This document shows positions 1 to 8,424 of a stretch of DNA of 57,115 bases, piece by piece. The translations under genes were made by a program, and so were the position numbers. The stretch is from Burkholderiales bacterium PBB3 (GTDB lineage: Bacteria > Pseudomonadota > Gammaproteobacteria > Burkholderiales > Burkholderiaceae_C): contig NKIK01000067.1 in assembly GCA_002256115.1 (NCBI GenBank), positions 1-57,115 of the forward strand. Reading direction: 5' to 3'. Under the pieces are notes generated by a model that searched no databases, was not told the DNA's origin, and was given only the letters and a program-made list of their open reading frames with translations. The first letter of the stretch is position 1, and the number at the start of each line of letters is the position of its first letter.

Positions 1-550
1 ATGTCAGTGCTCCTGTGTGAACGAGGCCAATTGCCTCAATTCACTACATCGACACGCGCCACCTGTCTGCGAAAACTACATACGCTGGAGTACGGCTACC
101 GCGAAGCGGTTTCGTCCTTCGCCCGCACTGGAGACATTCATTCCATACAACGCGCCTTTGACGAAACGGTGCAGCTAAAGTGCGGAAGAATCGGTGGCCT
201 AGTTTGGACTGGAACGGCTGGCTGGTTTCAATTGGAATCTGTGGCTGTTTTGGAGTGGAATCACTGGCAAAGTTTCACTGGAATACGCAATAAAAGACAG
301 ACCATGAACTTTGTTAACTCTGTGTCAACGATTCAGCTACCCAGCAGAGCGTTGAACACCAAGGACTGTAATTGCCCTTCGAAGCGCTGCTGTATTCTTC
401 GGCTCCCGTTCACGGATTGTTAGGCGAACTATACCTATGCGACCTGAAGTTGCTAAGTGTTGGTAGTAGTGGTTAAAAGAGGTGAAGCTGTCCGTCCTCT
501 TTTTTGAACCCTTGACACGGATCCATCTGCCTGCAAAATCTGCCGTCTAT
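1..550. other. left edge, no supportable gene
   Basis: One open frame covers the first 420 bases, but its translation is cysteine-rich and low in any recognisable domain pattern. It also lacks a ribosome binding site inside the window, so I do not call it. If the operon to the right belongs to a Tn7-like element, this stretch lies past its last gene and would be cargo or terminal DNA. I could not find a copy of the candidate right-end sequence here. Confidence 0.4.
475..506. terminator. possible bidirectional terminator after the transposition operon
   Basis: An 8-bp stem, AAAAGAGG (475-482) pairing with CCTCTTTT (496-503), is followed on the plus strand by a T run to 505. Read on the minus strand it also ends in TTTT. 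It sits 45 bases past the end of the last minus-strand transposition gene, where a terminator is expected. The loop is 13 nt, so this is a weak call. Confidence 0.35.
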
Positions 551-1609
551 TCAAAACAATTCGTACTGAGAAAGCTGTGGGTAACGACTTTTCCAATTTG
601 ATCGTCCGCCCTGCCGGAGCAGAACATAGATCAGGGAGAGCGCAAGACTACGATCAGCAGCGTCAGAGTTCGCTTTTGCCGTTTCAGCCAACAACTTGAC
701 GACTACAGAAAGATTGGACTGACGGAATTCAACATGTTGAAAATCCATGAGCTTGCTCACCATTGCATTGGCCTGAAGCAAAATTTCACTCGCTGACACG
801 ATCGACGATTTTTTGCGATGAGAAACGCGTAATTCAGACACATCAGATCGTTGCGCTGTGCCCAGTGCATAAATTAATTGCATCCCTCCCCCCAGTGTCA
901 AAGGTTTGATCAGGCGCGTTAGCGCCGATTCCATGTCCAAGTGCATTGTCTTGCGCGCCGATTCAATGCAATTGACGTCATCCTGTGGATGGAGCTTCAT
1001 GGCCAGCCATCGAGAAATGGCGTTTTCAAACGCAGATGAGTCACGCAGATTTTGCATCGAGGCCAAATTTCCGCCGCACTTGCACGTCATCAAACTCGGC
1101 CTGTTCCAGGACAAATCGCTCCCACACCATGGGCAACTGTCTATAAGCGCCACGCAGTGCAGGTGACAAGTTGTAGCCAGCGACAGCTCCCATTGACTTT
1201 TACAGTAGGGTTCGTCGGCCGAGCATAGGGCGCATACCCTCGGATACATGCGATTCACAAAATAGCTGCGTCCAATGGAATGGCCACAGAACTCAAATCC
1301 ACCTTCAGCCTTGCCTATTCCCGTAGAGCCAAGCGCACGACTAAGCCGTGCAAGATTGGCACCAAACCAGCCGGCAATTCGATGGGCGTCCGTGTCCTCC
1401 AGCACGGCGTATCGCGTCTTTCCAAGCATTTTCTTGACCGCGGGCAACCCACCCAAGCAGTTAACAACGGCCATACGCAGAACATATCCGTGTCCGGACT
1501 CACCCGTACCAATATCGTCGCGTATCGGAAACTCACCCAAATAAGTTCCCTGCTCAACCTGCGGCAATGTGCCTACGCACCAGCGCAAACCTTTATTCAG
1601 TTCAATCAT
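551..1609 (-). CDS. second TniQ-family transposition protein (TnsD/TniE-like)
   Basis: This 352-residue protein is the last cistron of the transposition operon. The middle of the protein carries a zinc-ligand pattern typical of TniQ/TnsD proteins: CALC, then a Cys-x-Leu-His-Cys cluster, then CPWCG and a final CKCGG near residue 180. In Tn7-like elements such proteins recognise the insertion site and recruit the TnsC ATPase. Its start overlaps the stop of the upstream tniQ gene by ATGA (1606-1609), indicating translational coupling. A second TniQ-type protein at the operon end matches the gene order of Tn6022-type elements (tniC-A-B-D-E). No signature shows which target it reads. It could also be called TnsD-like. 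Confidence 0.75.
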   Translation of the reverse strand: MIELNKGLRWCVGTLPQVEQGTYLGEFPIRDDIGTGESGHGYVLRMAVVNCLGGLPAVKKMLGKTRYAVLEDTDAHRIAGWFGANLARLSRALGSTGIGKAEGGFEFCGHSIGRSYFVNRMYPRVCALCSADEPYCKSQWELSLATTCHLHCVALIDSCPWCGSDLSWNRPSLMTCKCGGNLASMQNLRDSSAFENAISRWLAMKLHPQDDVNCIESARKTMHLDMESALTRLIKPLTLGGGMQLIYALGTAQRSDVSELRVSHRKKSSIVSASEILLQANAMVSKLMDFQHVEFRQSNLSVVVKLLAETAKANSDAADRSLALSLIYVLLRQGGRSNWKSRYPQLSQYELF

Positions 1610-2586
1610 GTTGACTCGTCTTTACCGCCAACTGACGACCAACTCATGCGATCAATAGACTTCAACTCTTTCCGAAAGAGTCCCAATGCGTAGGCAAGCT
1701 TGCGGCGGTCAGGTACCCTCCATTTCACGATGCCGGACGACCAGTTTTTGGATACAGGTTTGTCGTCGGCCATCCTCTCAGGATTCAATACGCTAGCCTT
1801 GATCAACAACACTGGTCGCTTCTTTGTTTCGCTCGACATAACAAACTGTCCGAAGTCATCTACTAGGAACCTATCGTTTCCCCACCGGACTTTCTCAGCT
1901 CTTTTCAGACCGTCTTTGATTTTCTGCAAAGGGTCAATATCATCCTCACAATTGCGATCCGCTGCAGTTGACGCTGATGAGTGTCCAGGTGCCGGAGGGG
2001 AAAAAACAGATTCATCCGCTTGAGTAAACCAACGTGGAAGACCGCAGCTTTGACAGTGCCCCAAGTCTGGAATCGGGCAGCGCCTTCCGGCATTGACCAT
2101 CAATGCATAGGACAAAACCAATTCACTTTTGCAGTTGCCACATTGCGATGCCAATCGACTTTGGTGTTTGGGGCAATACGTACTTCCAGGAAATCTCCAC
2201 CACCATCGGATGTAGGGCCGATCATCATCTTCGAGACAGGCTGAACACCAACGGTATTTTGGAGGACCGCTGTGCAACAGCGATGAAGCCTTACCCATTG
2301 AGGTAAGCGAGGAATATTCCTGGGATAAAAATGCAGCCGCAAATGAACGGTGATCGCTATCGGCCCGCTTCAGAACTTCCAGCCAGTCTAATCGACTCAC
2401 GCGCAAGTCCCAGTCGTGAAATCTAGGCTTCACACCAAGAATGTCTTCAAGGCGCGTTATAGAGTACTGGTGTCCAGCACACACGTATTGGATCCACGAC
2501 GCAGGAGATTCGTCCAGATATGCTGCGGGCGCGGCGAGCAACTTTCCAGCAAATGTCTGGTTCGTGCACTCAAAATTGGCAATCAT
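1606..2586 (-). CDS. tniQ: TniQ-family transposition protein
   Basis: This 326-residue protein carries the TniQ zinc pattern: WCSAC near residue 110, a YCPKH motif, a CGNC pair and later a HCQSCG pair. TniQ proteins link target-site recognition to the AAA+ regulator TnsC. The start overlaps the tnsC stop by ATGA (2583-2586), and its own stop overlaps the next gene in the same way, so the three proteins are probably made from one coupled message. I cannot assign the exact subfamily. No Cascade or Cas12k gene or CRISPR array lies in the window, so an RNA-guided role has no support here. Confidence 0.82.
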   Translation of the reverse strand: MIANFECTNQTFAGKLLAAPAAYLDESPASWIQYVCAGHQYSITRLEDILGVKPRFHDWDLRVSRLDWLEVLKRADSDHRSFAAAFLSQEYSSLTSMGKASSLLHSGPPKYRWCSACLEDDDRPYIRWWWRFPGSTYCPKHQSRLASQCGNCKSELVLSYALMVNAGRRCPIPDLGHCQSCGLPRWFTQADESVFSPPAPGHSSASTAADRNCEDDIDPLQKIKDGLKRAEKVRWGNDRFLVDDFGQFVMSSETKKRPVLLIKASVLNPERMADDKPVSKNWSSGIVKWRVPDRRKLAYALGLFRKELKSIDRMSWSSVGGKDEST

Positions 2587-3479
2587 GAGCGCTTGGACCG
2601 AAACGGGTTGGCAAGTCCGCTGGCGAGACCGAACGCCCGATCAAAACCAGACTCCATATCTTCCTTGGTAAGCATCGCTTGCGGCCTATCAGCCGCACTG
2701 ATACATGCATAGACTAGTAACTTCTTGAGGCGTCGAAGATTGCCACCCGTCGCCAAGTGAGTTGCCTTCAGCATCGAATCAGATTTGAGTGCTTTCAAAT
2801 CAACTTTCGTAACCACGCTCGCGAAAGCTTGAATCAGTTGGCTCCACGCATCCCCTATCTGAAAAGGGCCAATCGTGTACTTGGCAGACGATCTGGAAGT
2901 GAATTGAGGATTGATTTCGCTGATCCTCTCGAATGTAGTCGTGCCAGCACCAGCAAACGGAAGATTGTGTTTGTCCATCCGAACCTTCAACCAATCAGTC
3001 AGCGCACGCGCTGTGATATCCCGATTCCCCTCGCACATATGTTGACACTCATCGACAAGCAAAACCTTGGGTTTCAGCCTGTCAATTCCCATGTCGATCA
3101 TGTGAGTCATGCTCTCAAGATTGGGCCGGGACGGTAGCATGGGATATCCCAACGCAAACATCAACTTGGATGCCAATTTGTGGGTATCGACGGCGCTGTC
3201 AAGACTGATGCTCAGTACCGGTCGGGCCTTATCAAGGAAGTGATCCATCTGAGTGAGGGAACGCCGAATCACTTCCAAGAGAAGCGTTTTTCCCATCCCA
3301 GGGTCCGCCAACACCATGAGCCCGAACGGCATCCTGATTTCACTCATCAAGTTGATGTCTGCGACGGCAGCCTGTTGAATGTGTTCAAACACCGGATACT
3401 GGACCACAGCATCCAAGACTTGTCTTGCCACTGCAACACCAGCAATAGAAGTGTTAAGTGGAATTGCTTCATTGCTCAT
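2583..3479 (-). CDS. tnsC: TnsC/TniB-type AAA+ transposition regulator
   Basis: A 298-residue AAA+ ATPase. The Walker A motif is DPGMGKT around residue 60, and the Walker B is VLLVDECQHM around residue 140. An Arg-Ser-Ser-rich segment near residue 195 and a C-terminal helical lid are consistent with the TnsC/TniB family. These proteins form ATP-dependent filaments on target DNA and activate the TnsA/TnsB transposase once a TniQ-type protein has selected the site. It lies between tnsB and tniQ with 4-base ATGA overlaps on both sides. The length is closer to TniB and short TnsC proteins than to the roughly 550 residues of Tn7 TnsC. Confidence 0.88.
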   Translation of the reverse strand: MSNEAIPLNTSIAGVAVARQVLDAVVQYPVFEHIQQAAVADINLMSEIRMPFGLMVLADPGMGKTLLLEVIRRSLTQMDHFLDKARPVLSISLDSAVDTHKLASKLMFALGYPMLPSRPNLESMTHMIDMGIDRLKPKVLLVDECQHMCEGNRDITARALTDWLKVRMDKHNLPFAGAGTTTFERISEINPQFTSRSSAKYTIGPFQIGDAWSQLIQAFASVVTKVDLKALKSDSMLKATHLATGGNLRRLKKLLVYACISAADRPQAMLTKEDMESGFDRAFGLASGLANPFRSKRS

Positions 3480-5455
3480 GCTAGCTCCTCGCTCAATGAG
3501 AATGCCTTGAAAGGCATCACGTTGGATAGCAACTTCATGTAAGTTGAGCTGACTTCAGGAACCGGTTCCGCTGGCGACGAGACGCTACTCTTGGGTTTTC
3601 TGTCATTAATGACTTTTGCCGACGTGTACCCCTGGAATCTGACAAGACTACCGTCTCTTCTTACTTGCACGCCACGAGAAATTGCATCACCCCACCTGTC
3701 GTTCAGGCGAGCCTGGGCGGAGTTCAGTTCCTCTTCAGCGTTTGCACGTGTGAGTTTTTTCCCCGCCTCGGCGCGCGTGATTTCGTGCTGGATTAAGGAC
3801 AGCCCCCGACCATATTCAATCGCCGGTCTTTGCAGTTCGACTGGCATCCAGTCCTTTTCCTTTGGCAAAAGGACGTGAATCTTCTCCAGGTTGTCCGGAT
3901 TGAATCGGATTTCGGTTGTGAATTTGAAACCGTGTGAGCGACGGTAGTTTTGCAATTCGTATGAGTTGTAGCGCAGGTATTTGAAAAAGACACCGTCACC
4001 GTCCACCGTGCGGGTCGTTGATACGCCCGCTGTGATGTCAAAGCGTTCAAACCCAAGTGGAAACATGGGCAATGGACATGATTGGCGTCCTTCCTCCCAC
4101 AAGTCCAATGGACGGACTAGATTCTTGGGATGCACCCGCCTGGGAAACACCTCGGCAGCCCACATGAAAAGTCCAACACAAAGATCATCGAACAATATTG
4201 CTGCCGACTCTTTGGGGTCCTGGGGCAACATGTTTTTCTGCGGCGCATAAACCTTTCCACGCAGTGGCAAGGATCTGTTGAACTCCATCATGGACCGTTC
4301 AATGGAGGCCTTTAGCCAGGGTTGGTGAACCGGGTTGTACAACAGGTCTGCGCGTAGATCCCAGGCCATTCTTCGAAACGCATTCGAGTGAAACTCTAGC
4401 CCGTTGTCCACGACGTACATCTCAGCTACGCCCATTGCGGTCCAGGGGGTCAGAATCTCTGGAATTCCGGCGATCAAATCATCTTTAGGAAAGATTGAAT
4501 TCTTGATGGCGTGCGCTACAGATGCCACAGATGGGCCATAAAAGGAAATGTAGATTCCTAAGATGTATCCAGAATAGCGATCCAAGACCACAGTAATCCA
4601 CGGCCGCCCAATCGGAACGCCGGTCTTTGGATCCAGCACCCAAATGTCAAGCCATGTGTGGTCGATCTCGACTCGTTGCAAGACTCTTGTCGACTGATCG
4701 CCTCGGAGGCTGAATCTCCACTGATTTCGAGCGTAGGCCGCCCCTTCGCGTTTGAAGTCGCGGATGTACGGATCTATCTCGTTGATTCGGCGATGGCAGG
4801 TCCGTACTGACGGAACCGGAATCTTTTCGCCCTCCAGTCGCTCTTTTGCGCGAACTTCACCCCGGAACATTTCAAACGTGGCCTTCGCAGACAGCCCTTT
4901 GTACTGCATGTAGTGCTTTGCAATGCACTCTTCGAGCATGACCTCAACAAGCTTTTTCAAGCGTTTGGGCCTGCGCACCAGTGGACGACGGTCCATCAAG
5001 GCATACGGATTGGATCGTGACTCCTGATATCGCTTAAGCCATGTCCTCAGCGTATCTGCGCTGGGTGGAGAGGAATCGTTGTCACGCGCGGCCACGCTTT
5101 CAATCACCTTTGCGCACTTGGTTCGACTTCCAGGGGTGGTGCGCATGCTGACCGCTGCGCGCACATAAGTCATTCGGTATGCGATGAGGTCTTCTTGCCG
5201 CTTGGAAAGCTCTTGGCTATAGACATGCTCGCCGCCTGTATTCGGTTGATCAGCGAGGGCAACCTTGTAGCCATTCTGGTGGACGACCTGGATGGTTTTT
5301 GCTAGTATCTTGCAGTACAGATCGCTCAACGCAAAGGTGCGAATTTCGAAGTTATCCTGGTACTTGAATTGGATTTTTCCAAACTCAAGTTGCCTCTCAA
5401 ACTCCATGCCTCTATCGCCCTCACGCAATACCAAACCACGCGCAAAAGTAATCAT
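3476..5455 (-). CDS. tnsB: TnsB/TniA-type DDE transposase
   Basis: A 659-residue transposase with an rve-type DDE core: first Asp in VEIDHTWLD, second in VVDNGLEFHSN, and Glu in PWLKASIERS. N-terminal helix-turn-helix segments precede the core (roughly residues 60-230) and a Mu-C-like region follows it. TnsB binds the element ends and performs 3'-strand joining. I chose the start at 5455 because a strong Shine-Dalgarno (AAGGAGG) lies 5-6 bases upstream. The longer open frame overlaps tnsA in another phase and has no protein-like composition. The gene overlaps the end of tnsA by 35 bases and tnsC by 4. Confidence 0.9.
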   Translation of the reverse strand: MITFARGLVLREGDRGMEFERQLEFGKIQFKYQDNFEIRTFALSDLYCKILAKTIQVVHQNGYKVALADQPNTGGEHVYSQELSKRQEDLIAYRMTYVRAAVSMRTTPGSRTKCAKVIESVAARDNDSSPPSADTLRTWLKRYQESRSNPYALMDRRPLVRRPKRLKKLVEVMLEECIAKHYMQYKGLSAKATFEMFRGEVRAKERLEGEKIPVPSVRTCHRRINEIDPYIRDFKREGAAYARNQWRFSLRGDQSTRVLQRVEIDHTWLDIWVLDPKTGVPIGRPWITVVLDRYSGYILGIYISFYGPSVASVAHAIKNSIFPKDDLIAGIPEILTPWTAMGVAEMYVVDNGLEFHSNAFRRMAWDLRADLLYNPVHQPWLKASIERSMMEFNRSLPLRGKVYAPQKNMLPQDPKESAAILFDDLCVGLFMWAAEVFPRRVHPKNLVRPLDLWEEGRQSCPLPMFPLGFERFDITAGVSTTRTVDGDGVFFKYLRYNSYELQNYRRSHGFKFTTEIRFNPDNLEKIHVLLPKEKDWMPVELQRPAIEYGRGLSLIQHEITRAEAGKKLTRANAEEELNSAQARLNDRWGDAISRGVQVRRDGSLVRFQGYTSAKVINDRKPKSSVSSPAEPVPEVSSTYMKLLSNVMPFKAFSLSEELA

Positions 5456-6083
5456 GGCAGCCTCCTTCCTGAGTGTTGAGTTCCACGGTCTCTTGCGGAT
5501 TGATGTTGAGACCGACAGGCACCCTGAGCTGGTGGGCCGCAACCATTTGCCAGATGAGTGACTCCGACACTCCCTTTGAAACCAACTCGTGTACGTGAGC
5601 ACTGCCACGGAACTCTTCTTCAAGCAACTGTTTGCATTCGAGCGCTGCGCCCGCATCAAACGTGAGCCTTGCGTAACGCATTAGCAGAATTGCCCTCGCA
5701 CTAAGCCCATTGGCATTGATATGCTTTTCGGTGACGACCAGAAATGGGGTGCCTTCAGCAGCTAATAGGCGCTGTGCCAAATCGAGTTTTAGCTTGTTCT
5801 CAGCGAGAAATACTTCCGCCTTGACCTCAACAATGAGCTGAGTCCCATCATTGAATCGAATTCGGAAGTCGGGGGTGTACTTATGGATTGACCCGTCGGG
5901 AAAGATCAGCGTGAGTTCGATTGGCTGGTGAAAGATGTCTTTGACCACGTGGCATGCCAGTGCCATCATGATGAAGTTTTTTTCGAGATTTGTCTCGTGC
6001 TCTACCGGGTGATCAAGCAACCATCCCGGGTTCAAAACCCCAACTTCCCGATGCGGGTTACGGGTTACAACTTTTCTGGGCAT
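5421..6083 (-). CDS. tnsA: TnsA-type endonuclease of the heteromeric transposase
   Basis: A TnsA-family restriction-like endonuclease of about 220 residues. The catalytic Asp is in YTPDFRI and the Glu/Lys pair in VEVKAE, the usual D-(x)n-ExK arrangement. TnsA cuts the 5' strands at the element ends, which with TnsB gives cut-and-paste transposition. I prefer the start at 6083 because GGAGA sits 8 bases upstream. An in-frame ATG at 6098 is possible but has no Shine-Dalgarno. This is the first gene of the operon, so one transposon end is expected just upstream, between about 6100 and 6350. In Tn6022-type elements the equivalent gene is tniC. Confidence 0.88.
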   Translation of the reverse strand: MPRKVVTRNPHREVGVLNPGWLLDHPVEHETNLEKNFIMMALACHVVKDIFHQPIELTLIFPDGSIHKYTPDFRIRFNDGTQLIVEVKAEVFLAENKLKLDLAQRLLAAEGTPFLVVTEKHINANGLSARAILLMRYARLTFDAGAALECKQLLEEEFRGSAHVHELVSKGVSESLIWQMVAAHQLRVPVGLNINPQETVELNTQEGGCHDYFCAWFGIA

Positions 6084-6289
6084 AGAAATGTTCTCCATTT
6101 GTTGAATTTCGTCTGAGGTCCGGACAGGACCAACAGACGTGACTTGACATCGCCATCAACAAGCGAGAGAATTTGCCTAAGGGTCCAACCTAGACATCTC
6201 TGTGTGTTGACAGCGCCAGTCAAATGAAATTTTGATTGGCGTTTTGTTTTGTGCTTCTGTTTCTTAATTGATTTCCTATCTGCCTCGTT

Positions 6290-6345
6290 TGATGGGTTGT
6301 CAGCACTTACCGACAATTTCGCGAAACTCGCTCATTTGTCGGTCG
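6290..6345. repeat. inverted repeat upstream of tnsA, candidate transposon end or operator
   Basis: ACCGACAA (6309-6316) and TTGTCGGT (6335-6342) form an inverted repeat with a spacer of 18 bases. Read toward tnsA the left arm starts TGTCGGTAAGTGCTGACAAC, beginning with TGTC as many Tn402/Tn7-like ends do. I could not find a matching inverted copy elsewhere in the window, and the repeat also overlaps the 3' end of the HTH gene at 6332. It could therefore be an operator or chance. Confidence 0.3.
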
Positions 6346-6583
6346 CGTGAAAAGGCTGGCATGCAAGTGGCAACAACTTTGCTGAGTGACTGTCTGCTTT
6401 CAATCCCAGCGCTACTGCAATTCGATGCGCTTCGCCCCGCTTAGCGCGTAAACGGCCCGCCAACAACGAGTAAGTCAACTGATGACTGAAGCCATTGCTG
6501 CGCGCCCAGTCGGCCACACTGAGCCCCTCTAAATAGAACCACTGTTTTACGTCGTCGAGCTCTTTGGAAGAAATTTCAGTCAT
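6332..6583 (-). CDS. small Cro-like HTH DNA-binding protein
   Basis: An 83-residue protein with a single helix-turn-helix in its middle (VADWARSNGFSHQLTYSLL), followed by RAKRGEAHRIAVALGLK. This pattern is seen in small phage-associated DNA-binding proteins of beta- and gammaproteobacteria. The start at 6583 is chosen because the HTH fold begins there. An upstream in-frame extension to 6673 is AT-rich and unconvincing. It is transcribed away from the HTH gene at 6746, giving a divergent regulator pair like a cI/cro switch. Its targets may be the shared promoter region or the transposition operon, whose first gene starts about 250 bases downstream on the same strand. Confidence 0.65.
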   Translation of the reverse strand: MTEISSKELDDVKQWFYLEGLSVADWARSNGFSHQLTYSLLAGRLRAKRGEAHRIAVALGLKADSHSAKLLPLACQPFHATDK

Positions 6584-6745
6584 GTTGAAGATTTTCGAGT
6601 AAGCTTTGGAATAGTGTAAACTTATATTCAACATAATAGCTTTTTTTCGCAAAAAGCATTCAATTACATTCATTTTTCTGTTTTTTGTATATTTTTAGTA
6701 CAAGTGAATAGCACATTGAAAGTAAGTTCAGAGGAAATCACCAGG
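6584..6745. promoter_or_regulatory. divergent promoter region between two HTH genes
   Basis: This AT-rich intergenic region separates oppositely oriented HTH genes. ATGTTGAA (6582-6589) and TTCAACAT (6627-6634) form an 8-bp inverted repeat 37 bases apart, one arm overlapping the start codon of the minus-strand gene. Such spacing could serve cooperative operator binding. Promoter boxes were not assigned with confidence. Confidence 0.4.
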
Positions 6746-7165
6746 ATGGCACTCCGTGAAGCTATCGGCACGCGAATGCGATCTGAACGCGAGCGACTTC
6801 ATATGACCCAGAGTGATTTGGCTGTCGCGCTTGGGGTCATTCGTCTCACCATTCAGAAATATGAGTCGGGGGCCACTTGTCCTGGCATAGATCAGTTGCA
6901 GACCCTCAAGGCAATCGGTTTTGATACAGACTATGTTGTCGATGGGTACTTTTCACTTTGGAGTGAAACTGGACGAAATCAGTTCGCTGACGTTTTGCGA
7001 TGGGTGCGCCGAGAGGCAGCGATTGCTGGGATGGAACTGACTACGTCAGAGCAAGTTGATGCAGCGTGGGCTGCTTTCGATCAACTCAAACGAAGAAGCG
7101 GGGGATTGGATCTCGATTCAGCTGTAATCCGGTCGGCTTTGACGGTTACAACTGATACAAAGTAA
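6746..7165 (+). CDS. XRE-family HTH regulator with C-terminal extension
   Basis: About 139 residues. The N-terminal 60 form an XRE helix-turn-helix (RMRSERERLHMTQSDLAVAL, then TIQKYESG), including the Q-S-D-L recognition pattern. The rest is an uncharacterised helical extension that may dimerise. I prefer the ATG at 6746. A GTG at 6704 would add 14 residues before the fold, and neither start has a strong Shine-Dalgarno. It is followed after 7 bases by a membrane-protein gene on the same strand, so the two may be co-expressed. It opposes the HTH gene at 6332-6583 across the shared promoter region. Confidence 0.7.
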   Translation: MALREAIGTRMRSERERLHMTQSDLAVALGVIRLTIQKYESGATCPGIDQLQTLKAIGFDTDYVVDGYFSLWSETGRNQFADVLRWVRREAAIAGMELTTSEQVDAAWAAFDQLKRRSGGLDLDSAVIRSALTVTTDTK

Positions 7166-7172
7166 GCGAGCC

Positions 7173-7955
7173 ATGACCAAAGACTATGCCGAGTTTTGCG
7201 CCGCAATGTCTATTGCAATTGCGGACGCTCAGTCAACTACAGGCCCAATTACGGATGCGAACGATTCAATTGAAACGGCACTTGCTCGGGTCTCTGCCTG
7301 CATGGCTAAAAGCTATTGGCAAATAGCTGCGGCGGAGCGTATGCAGATCAGCCCAAAAATGTGGCTCTACGGCACATGGCATTGCTGGCAATTGAGAAGA
7401 CTTGCCGCTGAACTTCTAAATTCGACAGGTGATGAGGCGGAAACACAAATCAAGTTTGCCAAGTTCGCGCGATACTTCGTTTTTGTTGAGTTCGGTGTAA
7501 ACGTTAGTCCTTCATGGCATAGACGTTTTCGTGAAGCTATCGCGGACGGTCGAACCACGCGCTCCGAGTTGCGATCGCTTCTAGGGAAACCCACCGTGTG
7601 GTGGGGCACGAAGCACACACACGGTCAAGGATTCCTCGGGCAGCTCTATAAGTTGTGTGCCGTTGGCCGTCCGAATGACGGCGACTTGCTGGTCCAACAT
7701 TTCCATCCTGTAACCCGGGTCGGACTCACTCTAGTTTTCATAGGTTCATGCATCGGGGTCGCTTACGGTCTGAGCCTCTTGTTGCAAATGGCTTCGCCGA
7801 CGGGACGTGCTACACAAGATTTGTTTGTCGTTTTGGATTGCACTACCGCCATGATCGTGGCCGCCGTTTCCAGCTGGTGGGCTGGTCCGTCAAGCAGCCA
7901 AGCGGTAGATCGGCTACGGGAAATTTTAAACGACCAAAACGTCTTGCGCCTTTAA
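7173..7955 (+). CDS. hypothetical protein with two C-terminal membrane segments
   Basis: A 260-residue protein I do not recognise. The first 180 residues are soluble and helical, with several Trp. Two hydrophobic segments follow, around residues 188-212 (VGLTLVFIGSCIGVAYGLSL) and 218-236 (FVVLDCTTAMIVAAVSSWW). There is no signal peptide, so the N-terminal part is probably cytoplasmic. It begins 7 bases after the HTH gene and is probably in one operon with it. A soluble domain tethered by two C-terminal helices occurs in some small defence or toxin effectors, but nothing in the sequence proves that here. Confidence 0.6.
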   Translation: MTKDYAEFCAAMSIAIADAQSTTGPITDANDSIETALARVSACMAKSYWQIAAAERMQISPKMWLYGTWHCWQLRRLAAELLNSTGDEAETQIKFAKFARYFVFVEFGVNVSPSWHRRFREAIADGRTTRSELRSLLGKPTVWWGTKHTHGQGFLGQLYKLCAVGRPNDGDLLVQHFHPVTRVGLTLVFIGSCIGVAYGLSLLLQMASPTGRATQDLFVVLDCTTAMIVAAVSSWWAGPSSSQAVDRLREILNDQNVLRL

Positions 7956-8020
7956 CTCCGGTAGAGGACGGGTGAGACCTTGTGTAGAGGGCGAAGCTCT
8001 GACCCTCCTTGTTGCTTTGA

Positions 8021-8299
8021 CTACGTCAGTTTGGCCTCTACCTGATCTAACAAGTAGCCCGAGGAGCACCCCAGTGCGCGTGCAATTCTCAAAATCATTA
8101 CAAGATTTGGCAGATGCTCCCCGCGCTCAATCTTGCCCATGTGGGACCGCTCAACTAGCGCCCGGCTGGCCAAATCCTCTTGCGACAAACCCGCACCCAA
8201 ACGCAGTTCTCGTACCGTGGACCCGAATGCAATGGCCGGTGCTGACTCAAAAGTCTTAGCGCCCCGCGGGCGTCCCGGTTTTACTTCGCGAATCTGCAT
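8021..8299 (-). CDS. XRE-family HTH transcriptional regulator
   Basis: A 92-residue protein dominated by an XRE helix-turn-helix (residues about 30-85: VRELRLGAGLSQEDLASRAL, then HMGKIERGEHLPNLVMILRI). A basic, Gly/Pro-rich N-terminal stretch (VKPGRPRGAK) precedes it and may contact DNA non-specifically. It points away from the secreted-protein gene at 8425, leaving a 125-base AT-rich intergenic region that probably holds both promoters. Single-domain XRE proteins of this kind often regulate neighbouring accessory genes. The actual target is not visible. Confidence 0.7.
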   Translation of the reverse strand: MQIREVKPGRPRGAKTFESAPAIAFGSTVRELRLGAGLSQEDLASRALVERSHMGKIERGEHLPNLVMILRIARALGCSSGYLLDQVEAKLT

Positions 8300-8424
8300 T
8301 TGACGCAGCTTCGCGGCAAGTATTCATTTAAACCACGTTATATTTAACTCATAATGTCACCGCGCTGTTTGGTTGGTCGGCACCTGAACGGACACAAACC
8401 CACCGCCCCATACAAAGGAGATTC

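Noticed and set aside
1..423. 140-codon open frame at the left edge
   Set aside because: Cys-rich random-looking composition, no ribosome binding site and no domain.
551..6345. CRISPR-associated transposon
   Set aside because: tnsABC-tniQ genes are present, but no Cascade, Cas12k or repeat array was found in the window, so an RNA-guided element is not supported.
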